A program made the position numbers and the translations under genes. The notes under the pieces are model-generated. The model ran no database searches. It was given only the letters and a program-made list of their open reading frames with translations, and had not been told where the DNA came from. This document shows, piece after piece, positions 9,813-19,200 of a stretch of 64,000 nt of DNA (the first letter of the stretch is position 1; every line of letters starts with the position of its first letter). The DNA is from an uncultured bacterium (lineage in GTDB: Bacteria > Armatimonadota > UBA5829), in assembly GCA_938074205.1 (NCBI GenBank), contig CALJES010000003.1:1-64000 (forward strand), read 5' to 3'.

Positions 9813-11114
9813 GTGCACCTAATGATTCGGATACACAAGACTTCCTGCAACTTCGAGCGTGAGCCGTTAGTTGCGCCTTTTGGGTTCAAGGGCAGATACT
9901 TAACAGAGCTTTGGCAGACTGTAGTCTACCTTAGATCGTTTAGCGGGCACGAAGGTTTGGGTCTCGGCACACAAAGCGTTCTGTGGTCCGATGCGAGCGT
10001 TTTTGCGGAGTATCCTGAATCTGCCAGCAATGCCTTGATGTTCGCATTGACCGCATTTGCAGTTAAGTCAGCTGATGGTTTATGCTTCTCTAATCCGTTA
10101 TCGCTCCTTGACAACCTACTGTCCCCGGTAGCTGATTATGGTCGAGCAATAACTGGCCGGAGTGATATCAAACTGACTTTTGTACTCAACTCCCTGGTAC
10201 CGGTAGACAATGCTGCCTGGCAGTTGTATGCTGGGGAAGACGGTTTAACGTCTTTCGATGATATGATACCAGAGGAGTTCAGATTCGCTTTCTCATACAG
10301 AAATACCAAATTGGGTCTGATTCCGCTGGTTAGCTACGGTGTTTCGGTTGCTGAAGTGTCAGATATGGTCCGCCGCGGCGCATTCGTGTTAAAGATCAAG
10401 ATTGGCAATGACCCAGAGGGCGATGGCGATCCCGATAAGATGCTTGCCTGGGATATCAGCCGCGTATCCTCAATTCACCAGGCGGTGGGTAATTTGGAAA
10501 CACCTTACACTGACTGCGGTCGTGTTGTCTATTATCTGGATGCTAATGGTCGCTATGACTCGAGAAATCGTCTAGAGCAACTACTGAGTGCTATGGAGCA
10601 CATTGGAGCGTTGGACCAAGTTGTAATCATTGAAGAGCCGTTTGCCGAAGACGCTGAGATTGATGTCAGAGACTTGCCCGTCAGAATCGCCGCCGATGAG
10701 AGTGCACATTCACTACAGGATGTGGAAAGGCGGATCGACTTGGGTTATCGTGCAATTGCGTTGAAACCAGCCGCAAAGACGCTCAGCGAGACGCTGAAAA
10801 TAGCTGCTTTGGCTGTCAAAAGAGGAGTATCGTGCTTTTGTGCGGACCTGACTGTAAACCCTATTTTGGTGGATTGGAACAAGAATGTGGCTGCAAGGCT
10901 AGCTCCTTTGCCTGGTGTCAAAACGGGGGTTCTCGAAATGAACGGTAACCAAAATTACAGAAACTGGGATCTGATGTGCAGCTACCATCCCCAAGCTGGT
11001 GCTTCCTGGTTGACGCCCGTGGGTGGGGTTTTTCATTTAGACAGCAGCTTCTATGAGTCGAGCGGAGGAATTCTCAAGCAGAGTGAGCACTACAGGTCGT
11101 TGGTTGTTGTTTGA
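9813..11114 (+). CDS. Enolase-superfamily enzyme (mandelate racemase / muconate cycloisomerase type)
   Basis: About 430 residues with an N-terminal capping part and a C-terminal TIM barrel. The conserved catalytic set can be traced: KIKIG with the KxK motif (about 193-197), the first metal ligand in LDANGRYD (about 242), the second in IEEPF (about 274), the third in AADES (about 295) and a Lys in ALKPA (about 318) acting from the other face. Lysines on both sides of the barrel suit a racemase, epimerase or cycloisomerase that abstracts a proton next to a carboxylate. The substrate is unknown; dipeptide epimerases are one possibility. Start may be GTG 9813 or ATG 9822. It is followed 56 bases later by the NagB-like gene on the same strand. 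Confidence 0.8.
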   Translation: MHLMIRIHKTSCNFEREPLVAPFGFKGRYLTELWQTVVYLRSFSGHEGLGLGTQSVLWSDASVFAEYPESASNALMFALTAFAVKSADGLCFSNPLSLLDNLLSPVADYGRAITGRSDIKLTFVLNSLVPVDNAAWQLYAGEDGLTSFDDMIPEEFRFAFSYRNTKLGLIPLVSYGVSVAEVSDMVRRGAFVLKIKIGNDPEGDGDPDKMLAWDISRVSSIHQAVGNLETPYTDCGRVVYYLDANGRYDSRNRLEQLLSAMEHIGALDQVVIIEEPFAEDAEIDVRDLPVRIAADESAHSLQDVERRIDLGYRAIALKPAAKTLSETLKIAALAVKRGVSCFCADLTVNPILVDWNKNVAARLAPLPGVKTGVLEMNGNQNYRNWDLMCSYHPQAGASWLTPVGGVFHLDSSFYESSGGILKQSEHYRSLVVV

Positions 11115-11170
11115 TACTGTACACATGCCCGTGATCCAAGTCGTCACAGCAATCGAGGAGGTATAAAACC

Positions 11171-12100
11171 ATGGCGAGACCGCTGAGTAAACTTGCACCT
11201 GGTTGGTGGGATTACACCACTATAGACAAGGAAATACTGGACGATGCCGCGAAGCTTACGCCGGAGGATCTGGTTGGTTTGTCGCGGCCTGGTTTCAAGG
11301 TTGTCATTTATGACACTCTTGAAGAGTTTTACTGCGCGGAAGCTCTTGAATACATCGAAGCGTGGAAACAAGCAACCCCCGATAACCCCGTCGGTATTTG
11401 TGGTCCAATCGGACCTACTGAGCATCTACCTTTGGTAGCCCAGATCATAAATGCCATCAGTTTGAGTCTGAAAGACGCTCACTTTTGGGCAATGGATGAG
11501 TGGGTGATAGATGGAAAGGAAGTTTCGGAAGACCATCCGTTATCATTTGCGCGGACTGATCGACGACTTTGCTTCGATCGCATACGTCGGGAGCTTGCGA
11601 TGCCGGAGTCCAATCTGCATTTTCCCAAAGCTGATACATCTGACTACGTAAAAAGTTGGGAGGGTGTTAGGTGTGCCATAATGCAAGGTGGCCAGGGAGA
11701 CATCAAGCACTGGGCGTTTAATGATCCCCCAAAGCGCGAAGGTAAATACGTCGACGAACCTCCTGCTCCTGAAGAATACCTGAGATTGGGTACCCGTGTC
11801 GTTGACCTGCATCCGGTGACGATAATGCAAAACGCAAGGACCTCGGGCGGTGGCAAGGTTGACCTAGTTCCGAGCCAGGCGGTTACAGTGGGACCACTGG
11901 AGACTTGGAAGGCTGAGCGCGTTTCCATCTGGCACGCCGGTAAACACGACAACCCGTTTGGGCAGCGGCTAACAACATTAATGATTTCAAAGGGAGTCGC
12001 CGACACTGCTGTGCCCATGTCCCTGTTGGCGTTGCATCCCAATGTTCAGTTCAACTTCTATCGTGGCGGTATCGGTACATGCGAAGTGGAGATGCACTAA
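11171..12100 (+). CDS. Glucosamine-6-phosphate deaminase/isomerase-like protein (NagB superfamily)
   Basis: 309 residues of the NagB/RpiA/sugar-phosphate isomerase fold. The family signatures are present but altered: FWAMDEWV (about 103-110) matches the MDEY motif carrying the catalytic Asp, and [14 protein letters not shown] (about 174-187) matches the GxGxDGHIAFNEP motif but with one extra residue and Asp instead of Glu at the end. The fold is therefore clear while the exact reaction is not. ATG 11171 follows a strong GAGGAGGT. It probably forms an operon with the enolase-superfamily gene upstream; together they may process an amino-sugar-derived compound (inference). Confidence 0.75.
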   Translation: MARPLSKLAPGWWDYTTIDKEILDDAAKLTPEDLVGLSRPGFKVVIYDTLEEFYCAEALEYIEAWKQATPDNPVGICGPIGPTEHLPLVAQIINAISLSLKDAHFWAMDEWVIDGKEVSEDHPLSFARTDRRLCFDRIRRELAMPESNLHFPKADTSDYVKSWEGVRCAIMQGGQGDIKHWAFNDPPKREGKYVDEPPAPEEYLRLGTRVVDLHPVTIMQNARTSGGGKVDLVPSQAVTVGPLETWKAERVSIWHAGKHDNPFGQRLTTLMISKGVADTAVPMSLLALHPNVQFNFYRGGIGTCEVEMH

Positions 12101-12123
12101 TCTACTTATTGTTGCGGTAGGGT

Positions 12124-12155
12124 GCAGGGAATCCGCTCTCGGCGGGTCCCTTGCT
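12124..12155 (+). terminator. Possible terminator after the NagB-like gene
   Basis: A GC-rich imperfect hairpin (GCAGGGA.TCCGC paired with GCGGG.TCCCTTGC) lies 24 bases after the stop codon, but no clear T-run follows. The rest of the gap 12101-12591 holds the promoter at 12296 and nothing else I recognise. Confidence 0.4.
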
Positions 12156-12295
12156 ATAGCATCTCCGTAGGTGAACTGCAAACAAATTGCTGGTTTGGAT
12201 GACCCCATTATCCTCGAGAACTGTTTTTTCAGCATGCCGATTTAATTCTATTGCTGCGACAGGCTAAGTTGTTTACAAAAACATTTAAATCGCCC

Positions 12296-12323
12296 TTGAC
12301 AAACGCCAAAAGTAACATATAAT
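12296..12323 (+). promoter_or_regulatory. Promoter of the giant surface protein
   Basis: Perfect TTGACA (12296-12301) and TATAAT (12318-12323) with a 16-base spacer. It leaves a leader of about 260 bases before the start codon at 12592. Confidence 0.8.
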
Positions 12324-12591
12324 TCTATTGAATCAATAGAGAGTAATACAACCATCAATGGGGTGGAGCTGGTAGTCTTTAGTCCTATTGTTCTATCACC
12401 AAAACAAAAGTAATGAACAGGGATGCCCTCGCGAAGCGCATTCGCTGAACGGACTGCGCGCAGTATTGTTTTCCTCAGTCACTTCCTGGCCCAGCGAGTC
12501 TTCGCAATTCTAAATGCATTTTAACTACTCCTGGTCGAATGTTGCTAGGAGCAGGAACCTTATCCTTTTCGCGGAAAGAGAGGAGCGAACT

Positions 12592-13275
12592 ATGGCTTCC
12601 ACGGGCGTTAGGCTTCTACTGATCGCAGCCGCATTAACCATCGCATCAGTCTACGTCGCAAGCGCAGCAGATATTTACGTGGACGCTTCGGCTACGGGTG
12701 CCAATAACGGCTCGTCGTGGGAAGATGCATTCACTACCATACAAGCGGGTATCAGTGCTGCGTTGCCTGGGGACGTGGTATGGGTAAACCGCGGGGTGTA
12801 TAACGAGAACATAGATTTCTTGGGCAAACCTATAACGGTTACCTCCATCGATCCTTTGAATCCTGCTGTGGTGGCGTCAACTGTCATTGACGGTGGAGGT
12901 AACGGCAGCGTCGTTAAGTTTGTGTCAGGAGAGTCTAACGATTCTGTTCTCACAGGTTTTACCATACAAAACGGTACAGGCACGCTAATCGACGGAGTCA
13001 CGTATGGTGGTGGCATTTATTGCGGCATTGGTTGTTCCCCAACCATTCGCCACAACATAATTATTAACTGCACGGCTGACGTTGGCGGTGCTATATACAC
13101 GCGGGGTAACACACCTCCGCAAATCACTGATGGACCTTCGGCGTCATATCCCTATGCGGGCAAGGGTGAAGAGATTACTCTTTCAGTGACTGCTCAGGAT
13201 CTAGATGGCGACATCCTGACATATACGTGGACCCCGCTCGACGGAGGCTCTATACTGGTTCGGGACCATCCGTAA
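12592..13275 (+). CDS. N-terminal part of giant secreted beta-helix protein (cut by a frameshift)
   Basis: ATG 12592 follows AGAGGAG and begins a clear signal peptide (MASTGVRLLLIAAALTIAS, cut after about AASA-like VYVASA). The mature start, DIYVDASATGANNGSSW, and the following rungs are typical of right-handed parallel beta-helix (pectin-lyase-like) surface proteins. The rungs run to GGAIYTRGNTPPQI (about residue 182), where a PKD/cadherin-like Ig segment begins (LTYTWTPLDGG). The frame then shifts: after codon 13252-13254 it gives 7 unrelated residues and stops at 13275, while the expected continuation (TGSGPSVTYTSP) is in the frame one base back and runs to 22148. One extra base near 13254 would restore a single gene of about 3,180 residues. 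Confidence 0.85.
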   Translation: MASTGVRLLLIAAALTIASVYVASAADIYVDASATGANNGSSWEDAFTTIQAGISAALPGDVVWVNRGVYNENIDFLGKPITVTSIDPLNPAVVASTVIDGGGNGSVVKFVSGESNDSVLTGFTIQNGTGTLIDGVTYGGGIYCGIGCSPTIRHNIIINCTADVGGAIYTRGNTPPQITDGPSASYPYAGKGEEITLSVTAQDLDGDILTYTWTPLDGGSILVRDHP

Positions 13276-16200
13276 CATATACATCTCCAGCGTCGGGGCT
13301 TCGCCGCATCCGGGTTACGGTTTCTGATGGTCGAGGAGGCCAGGCTATCGCTGAGTGCACCGTGACTGTTATAGGCGTCAAAATACAGACACCTCTTCCT
13401 CAGCTGGTTGTCGGTCAGACGGTGACCATTTCTGCTTTGATAGATCCAGCCATAGAAGATTCAGAGACGTACCCTGTTTCTATAACTTGGAGTTTGATCG
13501 AGGGTCCTGCAGAAGGTAGCTTTGACTCGCTAGTTAACGGTCAACCTGACGCAACTTCTATAGACTTTACCCCTACAGCTAGTGGTCCGGGAAGGATCCA
13601 GGTGGAATATACGGTTGGTACTGCACGTGCGGTAGATACGGTCGCCATAAACCTTATTCCCGTTGTTGATTTAGTAGAGCCCTCTTACGGCGTGCTAGGC
13701 ACCACAGTTCAAGCTGTCATCACCGGTAAGAACCTGGCGCGTGTTACTGAAGTGTCGCTTCTTCCAGAAACTGGAGTTACCGGAACTTTGAAACCGGGAA
13801 AAACCGAGACGACCTTGCCGGTTGAATTTGTAATCGCTCCCAGTGCAGCACCAGGCAGTCGCGTAATTGTTCTGGGTGTGCCTGAGGGGCAGATAAACAC
13901 AGGTAAGATGTTCGAACTGCGCACACCGCCTGCAATAACGGCGGATCCGTCATCGCTTAGTCTCTTGACTGGTCAAACCGGAAACATCACTTTCAGTATT
14001 CCGGACACTGCGCCCCCTGGTGGTGTTCAGCTGGTTCTGTCCAGTTCGGTTCCCATTGTGGCAACTGTTCCGGGAAGCGCAACTATACCCGAGGGCCAGA
14101 GTTCTGTAGTCGTAACTGTTACGGCTGTTTCCTATGGACAGACTGTGATTACCGCCAACGCTGTCGGGTACTATAGGGCTCAGGTGCCAATAACCGTTAT
14201 TAACCCACCTCTTATCAGCTTCTCTCCGTCAACATTGACCGTAGCAAAGGGGTTAGTCCAAAAATGCACAGTTAGCATATCCAATCCAGCGCCTGACGGC
14301 GGTCTAGTCGTGAACCTTTCGGGTGGGGGAGGACTGGTTGATTTTCCTTCTAGCGTGGTAATACAGCCGGCTAAGCAGTCTGGCCAGTTCCAAGTGCGTG
14401 CCCTTCAGGAAGGTAGCACCATAATAACTGCGTCGGCGGTTGGATATCCGAGCGCCGATTTGCCCGTCACAGTAGGTCCTGGTCAACTAGTATTGTTCCC
14501 GAGTTATCTTCCGATTGCAGCCGGACGCTCGTCCACTCTGCAGCTTATGATCCCAAATGAGGCACCACCCGGCGGACTGGTGGTAGACATTTCAAGCAGC
14601 AATACGTCGGTTGTGGCTGTTCCCTCAGCTGTGACAATACCGGAGGGGCAGAAGTCAGCTCAGGTTCCGGTTACCGGCATAATCGCGGGGCAGGCCGTAG
14701 TCACGGCGATTTTGGAAGGCTTCACAAGTGCACAAGCAACGGTGAACGTACTTCCCACCTTCAATATCTCCTTCTTGCCAAGTTCTTTGGTTATGCCACC
14801 AGGGGTGACCAAATCTACCGACGTCGTAATTTCCGCCGCTGCTCCGGCAGGGGGACTAACGATAACCCTGTCCAATCCTTCACCTGACAAGTTCTCCATG
14901 CCAGAAAGCGTCTTCATTCCTGAGGGAATGTACTCTGCGACAGTTGCGGTGACAGGACTTGCCACTACTGACCAGCCGGTGGAAGTAGTTGCTACATGTC
15001 CAGGCTTAACTGAGGGCATTCTGCAGGTCACTGTCCAACCGATTCTTGCTTTGTATATGCGTGCGGATGTCAAGGTGGGAGTAGGCTGTCGAACAAGCGG
15101 AAGCATTGGACTTACAAGTGGAAGCGCACCTCCGGGCGGTTACACAGTCAATGTGTCTGTGGATGATCCTGAGATCGCATCCGTACCACCACAGGTAACT
15201 ATTCCTGCTGGCAGTAGCTGGACTTCATTCACGATAGTTGGAAATAAACCTGGGATAACGAATTGCCGTCTCACCCTTCTTGGTTTCGAGGAAGTGGACA
15301 CTGTCACTGTAGGGACTCCTACTTTCGTGTGGGACAGTGTGATGAGTTTGATGAATTTGGGTCAGACTGACAGTGTTCGTGTGTATACGTATGTTCCTGG
15401 TGGTTCTTATGGTTATGGCAACTATGTGTATTCTGACACTTCTCAGAATGTGGATCAGGCTTTAACGATAAGCGTTACTAGCACTAATCCGAGTGTTATA
15501 AGTGTACCGAGTGTGATGTTGATTCCTAGTGGTCGTTACTATGCTGACTGGATAACTGTCACGGCGGTAGGTGCTGGTAGTGCTCGTTTGGTAGCTAGTG
15601 CTGTTGGTTGGGATATGAAGGAGAGTTCTGAGATCACGGTTACTGGTGTTACTCCGTATATGCGTGCGGATGTGACGGTAGGTGCTGGTTGTCGCACTAG
15701 TGGTTCTGTAGGTTTAAGTGTAGGTAGTGCTCCTGTTGGTGGTTATACGTTCTATTTATCTAGTGACGATCCTGGTGTTGCGAGTGTACCTAGTCAGGTA
15801 ACTATTCCGTATGGCAGCAGTTGGCAATCTTTCACGATAGTTGGTGTAAGTCCTGGTAGTACTAAGATACGTTTGAGTGTTCCTGCTGAATTAGGTGGTT
15901 ACACAGAGGAGGACACTGTCACTGTAGTGACTCCTACTTTCGCGTGGGACAGTGTGCCTTCACAATTGACAATAGGTGCGGTCGATAACGTTCGTGTGTA
16001 TACGTATGTTCCTGGTGGTTCTTATGGTTATGGCAACTACGTGTACTCAGACGCATACCAGAATGTGGACCAGGCCGTTATAGTGACTTTAATGAGCCAG
16101 AATGCAGGGGTAATTCAAATGCCTGCCACTACATCCATCGGTGCCGGCAGATATTACAGCGACTACGTAAACGTTTCGGCTGTTGGCACGGGAACCAGCA

Positions 16201-19200
16201 CACTTACTGCTAGCGCGTCTGGATTCGCGTATGCGGTGAGCGGTCTCATAACCGTAGTAGGTCCGTGGCTCCGTGCGGATGTCACAGTCGGTGCCGGCTG
16301 TCGAACCACGGGATACGTGGGGTTAGTCGGAGGCGTTGCTCCTTCGGGGGGTTACACGGTATATCTCAGCGTCGATAATCCCGATCTTGTGAGTGTTCCT
16401 GGCACTGTGACCATACCTAGCGGTTCCTCACAAACTTCATTCAGCATAGAGGGATTGGCAGTCGGCTCGACCTTCACACAAATGTCCGTGTCAGGGTTCA
16501 TCGATCGAGACCGAACAACAGTGGTCGCACCAACGTTTGAATGGCTCAGTGTTGCCACGTCCTTGAACGTCGGCCAAAGTGATAGTGTATACATTCAGAC
16601 ATACGTACCTGGCGGAACCTACGCGTCGGGCAATGGCGTCTACACGAATACGAATCAAGCCGTGCGTAGTGCGGTCACCATTGCTATCTCGAGCGAGAAT
16701 CCATCAGTCTTGGTTGCTCCGGAAACGGTGACTATCGCAGCTGGAAACACTTGGTCCGGTTGGTTCAATATGACTGCTGTTGGTCCTGGCACAAGCAAAT
16801 TGACTGCAAGCGCTGTGGGGTGGAATCCTGCCCAGACTGATCTGATCACGGTCAACCCCGCAGGTGCCAAGGCGCCATTGCTACCTGTATGGTTCGAAGC
16901 AGAGCTTCCGCATCTTGAGTATGGTGTTGTCGGCGCTGCCGCATCCGAAAGAGCCGATAATAAATCAGCTTGCTATATTGACGCATTGAGTGCTCAAGGA
17001 GGGCCTGTATATTTGATCTTGCCCGCATCAGCACTGATAGGCAGCCAAGGGAAGCTTGAAAGCGACGCTGGTACTCTTGATGGTTGGAACTCTGGGCCTC
17101 GAATTGAATACAACGTGATAACGGGAAATAATGCTGGGGCAGGCGGCGCTATAGCAGTTTACAACTCCAGTGTCACGGTTCTCGGAAACATAATCGTAGC
17201 CAACTCTGCAACTTCGGATGTCGGCGGCGGAGCAATATACATCGACGGTGCGCTTGCCAACGCTGTCGTGCGCAGCAACACGATCTGCGCCAATACGGCA
17301 GTTTCCGGCGTTGGAGGAGGCATATATCTCGCAGCTGGAACGGCTGCCGTGACCAACTGCATCCTCTGGCAGAATACTGACGATTTGTTCGGTTGCTCGA
17401 CGACCTACTCAAATGTAACTGATATCAACTCCGATCCTGGTACTGGCAACATATCTGCTGATCCGCAGTTCGTCCAGACCTCTGATCCCATGCTCGGCCA
17501 TTACTTCCATCTCAACTCAGCTTCGCCATGCGTGAACGCGGGTGATCCTAACTATGTTCCTATGCCGGGAGAGACCGATATAGACGGCGAAGCAAGAATT
17601 TCCAGCGGCAGGGTGGACATAGGAGCAGACGAACTTCCTGATTTTAGCCCACCTGAAACTACAATAACTGGCGGCCCATCCCAGGGATCGACCGCGTGCA
17701 GTTTGCCTGTTAACTTCAGTTGGCAAGGTACAGACGATACGCCGATCGGCATCACTTACTCCTATCGCATTGACAATAGCGACTGGAGCGGATGGTCAGC
17801 ATCAAACTCTGTGAGCTTTGCTTCTCTGCCAGATGGGCCCCATACGTTCGAGGTCAAAGCGAGAGATGGTTCCGGCAACGAAGACCCAACTCCTGCACGG
17901 TGCGACTTCTTGTTGGATACCACTGCGCCTGTCATATCTCAGGTTACTCCAAATGCGGGCAGGACCAGTGCGATAATTACTTGGGTTACTAATGAGGGTG
18001 CTACTTCGCAAGTCTTGTACGGACCTACCGATGCTCTGGGCCAAGCTACCTACATCAATTGGGTTTATAAGACAAACCACGCCGTCACTATCACCAACCT
18101 GCTGCCGAACACAACCTACTACTATCAAGTTAGATCTCTCGATAAATGCGGTTACGAGAGTACGTCTGAGTTATTCGCGCTGACGACCGCGCTCGACACA
18201 ACATCCCCGGACACACAAATCACCTCAGGTCCTTCACCGAACTCGATAGTGTGTTCTCTGCCGGTAACATTCACTTTCACTGGAGGCGACGACAGCACGC
18301 CTGTTTCGCTACTAACGTATGCCTATCGCGTAGACGGCGGAGCTTGGAGCGACTTCAGCGCGTCTACAACAGCTTCGATTACTGAGTTGACGTCTGGTCC
18401 TCACACGTTTGAGGTCAGAGCTAAGGATGTATCAGGTAACGAGGACGACACTCCTGCAGCTAGAAGCTTTGTCGTGATGCTGGATCCTGCAGTAATCTCG
18501 AATGTCCAGTCTAATGTTGCTCAGATGCAGTGCACTATAACCTGGACGACCAATGTTCCCTGCACTTCTAAGGTGCTGTATGGTGAAACTGCAAGCTACG
18601 GTCTCGAATCGCCTGAATATGGTTCGCTGGTAACTTCTCATAGCGTGGTCATAAATGGTCTTGATCCCGGAAAGACGTATCATTACGCGGTTCGCTCCAA
18701 GGATTCGTGCGGCAGGGAGGTTATATCCGGCGATCATACATTCACCACACCTCCGGACACTGGAGAGCCTAACACTTGGTTTACTAGCGGTCCTTCTGAA
18801 GGCGGCCTTGTGTGTTCCACATCTCAGCAGTTCTGCTGGAGCGGAAGTGACACGTTAACTCCAACGGACCAACTGACTTACTCCTACAAACTGGACTCTG
18901 GTTCGTGGTCTACGCCGACTCCTGAGACTTGTCGAACGTTCACTTCTCTTACCGAAGGCACTCATACGCTGTATGTGCGTGCCCACGACACGTCGGGCAA
19001 TGTTGATTCGAGTCCCGCGCAGCGCACATTCAGGGTAGACCTATCTACCGGAACTATCTCCAATGTGAATGCTGCTGCGGGTTCAGTTGAGGCTACTGTG
19101 GTATGGCGTACCAGCGAGGCGATGGACTCGCAGGTTGAATATGGGACAACTCCTAGCTACGGTTCGGTAACCCCTCCGAATCCTGCGCTTGTGACTGATC

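Noticed and set aside
13240-13275. Programmed -1 ribosomal frameshift
   Set aside because: There is no slippery heptamer and no following strong stem at the required distance.
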